Shown: positions 15,355 to 17,726 of the stretch, one piece after another
Numbering within the stretch: position 1 is the first letter of the stretch
How the letters are laid out: each line of letters begins with the position of its first letter
Origin: Leucobacter sp. UBA1945
Lineage (GTDB): Bacteria; Actinomycetota; Actinomycetes; Actinomycetales; Microbacteriaceae
Direction: 5' to 3'
NCBI GenBank assembly: GCA_002336855.1
Contig: DDEV01000023.1
Location: 1 to 17,726, forward strand
DNA: 17,726 nt
Program-made: the position numbers and the translations under genes
Notes under the pieces: generated by a model
The model's input: the letters and a program-made list of their open reading frames with translations, nothing else
The model's database searches: none
What the model was told of the DNA's origin: nothing

Positions 15355-16011
15355 TCAGGATTCTGGACGCTCGGCCCCGATCTCGTTGAGGTAGTTGTAG
15401 ATCGTGAACCGCGTGACGCCGAGCGCCCGCGCGGCGGTCTCGACGGACTCGCGCAGCGCGAAGAACCCGCCAGCCTGCAGGTCGCGGACGATGGCCAGCT
15501 TGTGCCGCTTCTGCATCAGCTCGACGGGGACGCCGTGGGTGCGGATCGCCTGGGCGAGCAGCTTGTCGGCCAGCCGGTCGATGTCCGGGGCGACCGGCGC
15601 AGTATCGGGGTGGGCGTCCGTCCGCGACTGGCGTCCGAACAGCATCGCCTCGGCGATCGCCCGGACCGACGCCCAGAGACTCACGTCGTAGTTGATGGTC
15701 AGCGCGGCGATCATGGTGCCGGAGGCGTCCGGGATGAAGACCGTCGTCGAGCGCAGCTCAGCGGACTCGTCGACCGTGCGGTAGCCGATGCGTTCGGTGA
15801 AGTCGCCGGACGCCGCAGCGTCCGTCACCACGGCGTCCGCGGGGCCCCCGATGCGCGCGTCCGTGAGGTGGCCGGCGACCGCCACGATCGAGTTCGGCAG
15901 CTTCGACAGGTCGTGCAGGATGATTTCGGACGGGTCGGTCAGCGTGCGGTTCAGCGGACCCATCAGAGCGGCCAGCGCCCCGAGCACGGCCTCGCGCTGC
16001 AGATCGCCCAT
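15355..16011 (-). CDS. YheO/DauR-type transcriptional regulator (PAS-like plus HTH)
   Basis: A 218-residue regulator. The N-terminal part (about 8-120) matches the YheO-type PAS-like domain: LGALAALMGPL, EIILHDLSKLPNSIVAVAGH (29-48), RIGGPA, and TMIAALTINYDVS (99-111). The C-terminal part (about 165-212) is the DauR-like helix-turn-helix: KLAIVRDLQAGGFFALRESV followed by TAARALGVTRFTIYNYLNEI. E. coli DauR regulates D-arginine catabolism, and relatives often lie beside amino-acid catabolic genes. Here the gene lies 102 bases upstream of tpl on the same strand, so it probably senses an amino acid or metabolite and controls tpl. GTG at 16029 would add six residues; I prefer ATG at 16011, which has CAGGAT six bases upstream, similar to the leaderless layout elsewhere, though the choice is uncertain. 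Confidence 0.85.
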   Translation of the reverse strand: MGDLQREAVLGALAALMGPLNRTLTDPSEIILHDLSKLPNSIVAVAGHLTDARIGGPADAVVTDAAASGDFTERIGYRTVDESAELRSTTVFIPDASGTMIAALTINYDVSLWASVRAIAEAMLFGRQSRTDAHPDTAPVAPDIDRLADKLLAQAIRTHGVPVELMQKRHKLAIVRDLQAGGFFALRESVETAARALGVTRFTIYNYLNEIGAERPES

Positions 16012-16127
16012 GGGGTCATCCTGGACCACGCGCGCCGGCTTCGCACCCGCCCGGACCTTTCCCGCCGAGCCACGACGCGGGCCATGATGGGTGCTGGTCG
16101 GCGTCCCGGCCGTCGAAAGGAGCCCGC

Positions 16128-16901
16128 ATGCACTCCAAGGTGGCGCTTGTCCGCCGTCCGTCTCCGCGCCTGGCGGACGGGCTGGTCACCCACATCGAGC
16201 GGCAGGAGGTGGACGCCGAGCTCGCCGGACGCCAGTGGGCGGGCTACGTGTCAGCGCTGCAGGCCGCTGGCTGGACCACCGTCGAGGTCGACCCCGCCGA
16301 CGATTGTCCCGACTCGGTTTTCGTCGAGGACACGATGGTGGTCTACGGACGCCTCGCGGTGATCTGTCGCTCCGGTGCGCCCGAGCGACGCGCCGAGGCG
16401 AGCGCCGCCGAGGAGGCCGTTCGGGGGCTCGGGTACGAGATCGCGCACATCGTCGCTCCGGGCACCCTCGACGGAGGCGACGTGTTGAAGTGGGGCGGCA
16501 CGGTCTGGGTCGGCCAGGGCGGACGCAGCAACGCCGAGGGGCTAGCTCAGCTACGCCAGCACCTGGCCCCGCTGGGGGCCGACGTCGTCGGCGTCCCCCT
16601 CACCACGGTGCTGCACCTCAAGTCGGCCGTGACGGCTCTGCCCGACGGGACCGTCATCGGCTACCCGCCGCTGGTCGACGACCCGGACGTCTGGTCCGGA
16701 CGCTTCGCCCCGGTGCCCGAGGAGCCCGGAGCGCACGTCGTGATCCTGGACGCCGACACCGTCTTGATGGCGTCCTCGGCGCCCCGCTCGATCGAGGCCA
16801 TGCGCAACAACGGCCTCGAGGTCATCGACGTGGACATCTCCGAGTTCGAGAAGCTCGAGGGCTGCGTGACGTGCCTATCGGTCCGGCTGCGCGGGCTGTA
16901 G
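16128..16901 (+). CDS. ddaH: dimethylargininase (N(G),N(G)-dimethylarginine dimethylaminohydrolase)
   Basis: A 257-residue member of the guanidine-modifying (amidinotransferase-like) superfamily. Dimethylargininases hydrolyse methylated arginines to citrulline and methylamines. The catalytic set is visible: DSVFVEDT (62-69), the acidic residue in TLDGGDVLKWG (113-123, D115), H163 in TVLHLKSAV, and the nucleophile C249 in EGCVTCLSVR, the same position as in the Pseudomonas enzyme as I recall it. GYPPLVD and the C-terminal LRGL complete the family pattern. AAAGGAG (16116-16122) precedes the ATG. The gene diverges from the regulator gene, so the regulator might control it as well. Arginine deiminase is excluded by length. 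A related enzyme with another guanidine substrate cannot be excluded. Confidence 0.9.
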   Translation: MHSKVALVRRPSPRLADGLVTHIERQEVDAELAGRQWAGYVSALQAAGWTTVEVDPADDCPDSVFVEDTMVVYGRLAVICRSGAPERRAEASAAEEAVRGLGYEIAHIVAPGTLDGGDVLKWGGTVWVGQGGRSNAEGLAQLRQHLAPLGADVVGVPLTTVLHLKSAVTALPDGTVIGYPPLVDDPDVWSGRFAPVPEEPGAHVVILDADTVLMASSAPRSIEAMRNNGLEVIDVDISEFEKLEGCVTCLSVRLRGL

Positions 16902-16902
16902 G

Positions 16903-17060
16903 GCTTCGACAAACTCAGCCATCGTGGCTGCGTGAAGGTCCCTGAGCCTGTCGAAGGGGGGTTGGCTCAGGCTTCGACAGGCTCAGCCGGCGGGGGTCGC
17001 GAGCTTGTCGACGGACCGTTCCCTGACCTTGTCGACCGTTCCCTGAGCTTGTCGAAGGGG
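16903..17060. repeat. cluster of CCCTGAGC-TTGTCGAAGG intergenic repeats
   Basis: The 218-base gap between ddaH and purC is filled by six full or partial copies of one repeat. In CCTGAGC-to-TCGAAGG orientation: TCCCTGAGCCTGTCGAAGG (16939-16957), a degenerate GAGCTTGTCGA (17001-17011), GTTCCCTGACCTTGTCGACC (17018-17037) and GTTCCCTGAGCTTGTCGAAG (17038-17057). Inverted: GCTTCGACAAACTCAGC (16903-16919) and GCTTCGACAGGCTCAGC (16971-16987). The copies at 16942-16956 and 16972-16986 form a perfect 15-bp stem with a 15-base loop, and the last two forward copies are a 20-base tandem with one difference in the shared core. This repeat is a well-known dispersed intergenic element in many Actinobacteria and Proteobacteria. 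The first copy starts two bases after the ddaH stop. Confidence 0.9.
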
Positions 17061-17106
17061 CTGTGCTTGGCTCGGCCCACGCGCGGAGGCCGGACCTACG
17101 GCGTCC

Positions 17107-17112
17107 TAGGAT
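17107..17112 (+). promoter_or_regulatory. candidate -10 element for leaderless purC mRNA
   Basis: TAGGAT (TANNNT) is followed by seven bases and then the GTG at 17120. No Shine-Dalgarno sequence lies between. The ATG at 17111 overlaps this box, so using it as a start would conflict with the promoter. Confidence 0.5.
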
Positions 17113-17119
17113 GGGGCCC

Positions 17120-17726
17120 GTGACGGACCCGTTCGGCCTCGACCTGCCCCTTCTGCACGCCGGTAAGGTGCGTCGGCTCTATGACCTGCCGGACGCCGAC
17201 GGCGCCGGTCGCATGCTGCTGGTCGCGACGGACAACATCTCGTCATTCGACTACGTGCTGGACAGCCAGATCCCCGACAAGGGCGCGATCCTCAATCAGC
17301 TCAGCCTGTGGTGGTTCGGACGCCTCGGCGTCCCGAACCATGTCCTGTCGACCGACGTCCCGGACGCTGTGCGCGGCCGGGCGGTGATCGTCGAGAAGCT
17401 GGCGATGGTCCCGGTCGAGGCCGTCGCTCGCGGCTATCTCACCGGCTCGGGCTGGACCGAGTATCAGCAGACCCAGTCCGTGTGCGGCGTCCCCCTGCCC
17501 CCGGGCCTGCGCGACGGCGACAAGCTGCCCGAGCCGATCTTCACCCCGGCGGCGAAGGCGCCCCTGGGCGAGCACGACGAGAACATCACCTACGCCCAAT
17601 TGGTCGACCTGCACGGCGAGACGACGGCGTCCGAACTGAAGGACGCCACCCTCGCGATCTACACCAAGGCGGCCAAGACGGCCGCCGAGCGCGGGATCAT
17701 CCTGGCCGACACCAAGTTCGAGTTCG
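17120..17726 (+). CDS. purC: phosphoribosylaminoimidazole-succinocarboxamide synthase, 5' part
   Basis: The first 202 codons of SAICAR synthetase, cut by the window end. The enzyme joins aspartate to CAIR with ATP in purine synthesis. Family features: LHAGKVRRLYDL (12-23, the nucleotide loop with GKVR), MLLVATDNISSFDYVL (32-47), IPDKGAILNQLSLWWF (51-66), VPNHVLSTD, VEAVARGYLTGSGW, corresponding to the first PurC signature, and ILADTKFEF at the cut edge, corresponding to the second signature. The start is the GTG at 17120, chosen for the TAGGAT box seven bases upstream; an in-frame ATG at 17111 would add three residues. About two thirds of the usual 290-300 residue actinobacterial protein is present. 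Other pur genes probably follow outside the window. Confidence 0.95.
   Translation, partial: MTDPFGLDLPLLHAGKVRRLYDLPDADGAGRMLLVATDNISSFDYVLDSQIPDKGAILNQLSLWWFGRLGVPNHVLSTDVPDAVRGRAVIVEKLAMVPVEAVARGYLTGSGWTEYQQTQSVCGVPLPPGLRDGDKLPEPIFTPAAKAPLGEHDENITYAQLVDLHGETTASELKDATLAIYTKAAKTAAERGIILADTKFEF

Noticed and set aside
16091..16945. 284-residue plus-strand frame overlapping ddaH
   Set aside because: Arg-rich shadow in another frame; ddaH has an intact catalytic set and a good ribosome site.
16903..17060. CRISPR array
   Set aside because: Repeats are about 18-20 bases, occur in both orientations, have no uniform spacers and no cas genes nearby. They match a known dispersed intergenic repeat.

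Overview
The window is high-GC DNA whose gene content, promoter style and gene packing suggest Actinobacteria. It starts inside a threonine dehydrogenase gene and ends inside purC. I see no rRNA, tRNA, CRISPR array, transposase or integrase. It falls into two parts that look different at the sequence level, with the change between about 10.31 and 10.68 kb.

Left part (1 to about 10.31 kb): general metabolism with short operons. The order is the tail of tdh and a coupled kbl (threonine to glycine and acetyl-CoA); a serine hydrolase of the beta-lactamase/DD-peptidase fold that overlaps an M19 dipeptidase; a zinc-free MDR oxidoreductase; a divergent pair made of a two-domain GNAT-monooxygenase protein (-) and a SAM methyltransferase (+); then a minus-strand run of an alpha/beta hydrolase, a RimJ/L-type GNAT, an LLM flavin oxidoreductase and a CorA ion channel. 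The style is compatible with Microbacteriaceae, but this is an impression, not a proof.

Right part (10.47 kb to end): an ABC exporter ATPase and a coupled 842-residue FtsX/MacB-type permease; an intergenic nested palindrome; a tyrosine phenol-lyase gene (tpl) with its own promoter and a dyad over the -35; an upstream YheO/DauR-type PAS-HTH regulator on the same strand; a divergent dimethylargininase gene; a cluster of CCTGAGC-TTGTCGAAGG intergenic repeats; and purC, apparently leaderless. By eye the hexamer GGACGC/GCGTCC occurs about fifty times here and not at all in the left part. The right part could be acquired DNA, a rearrangement between replicon regions, or an assembly join of two organisms.

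The most promising points for follow-up are the compositional break, the tpl-regulator unit with its candidate operator, the nested palindrome after the exporter genes, the GNAT-monooxygenase fusion, and the recurrent leaderless promoter layout (TANNNT 6-7 bases before a start codon).
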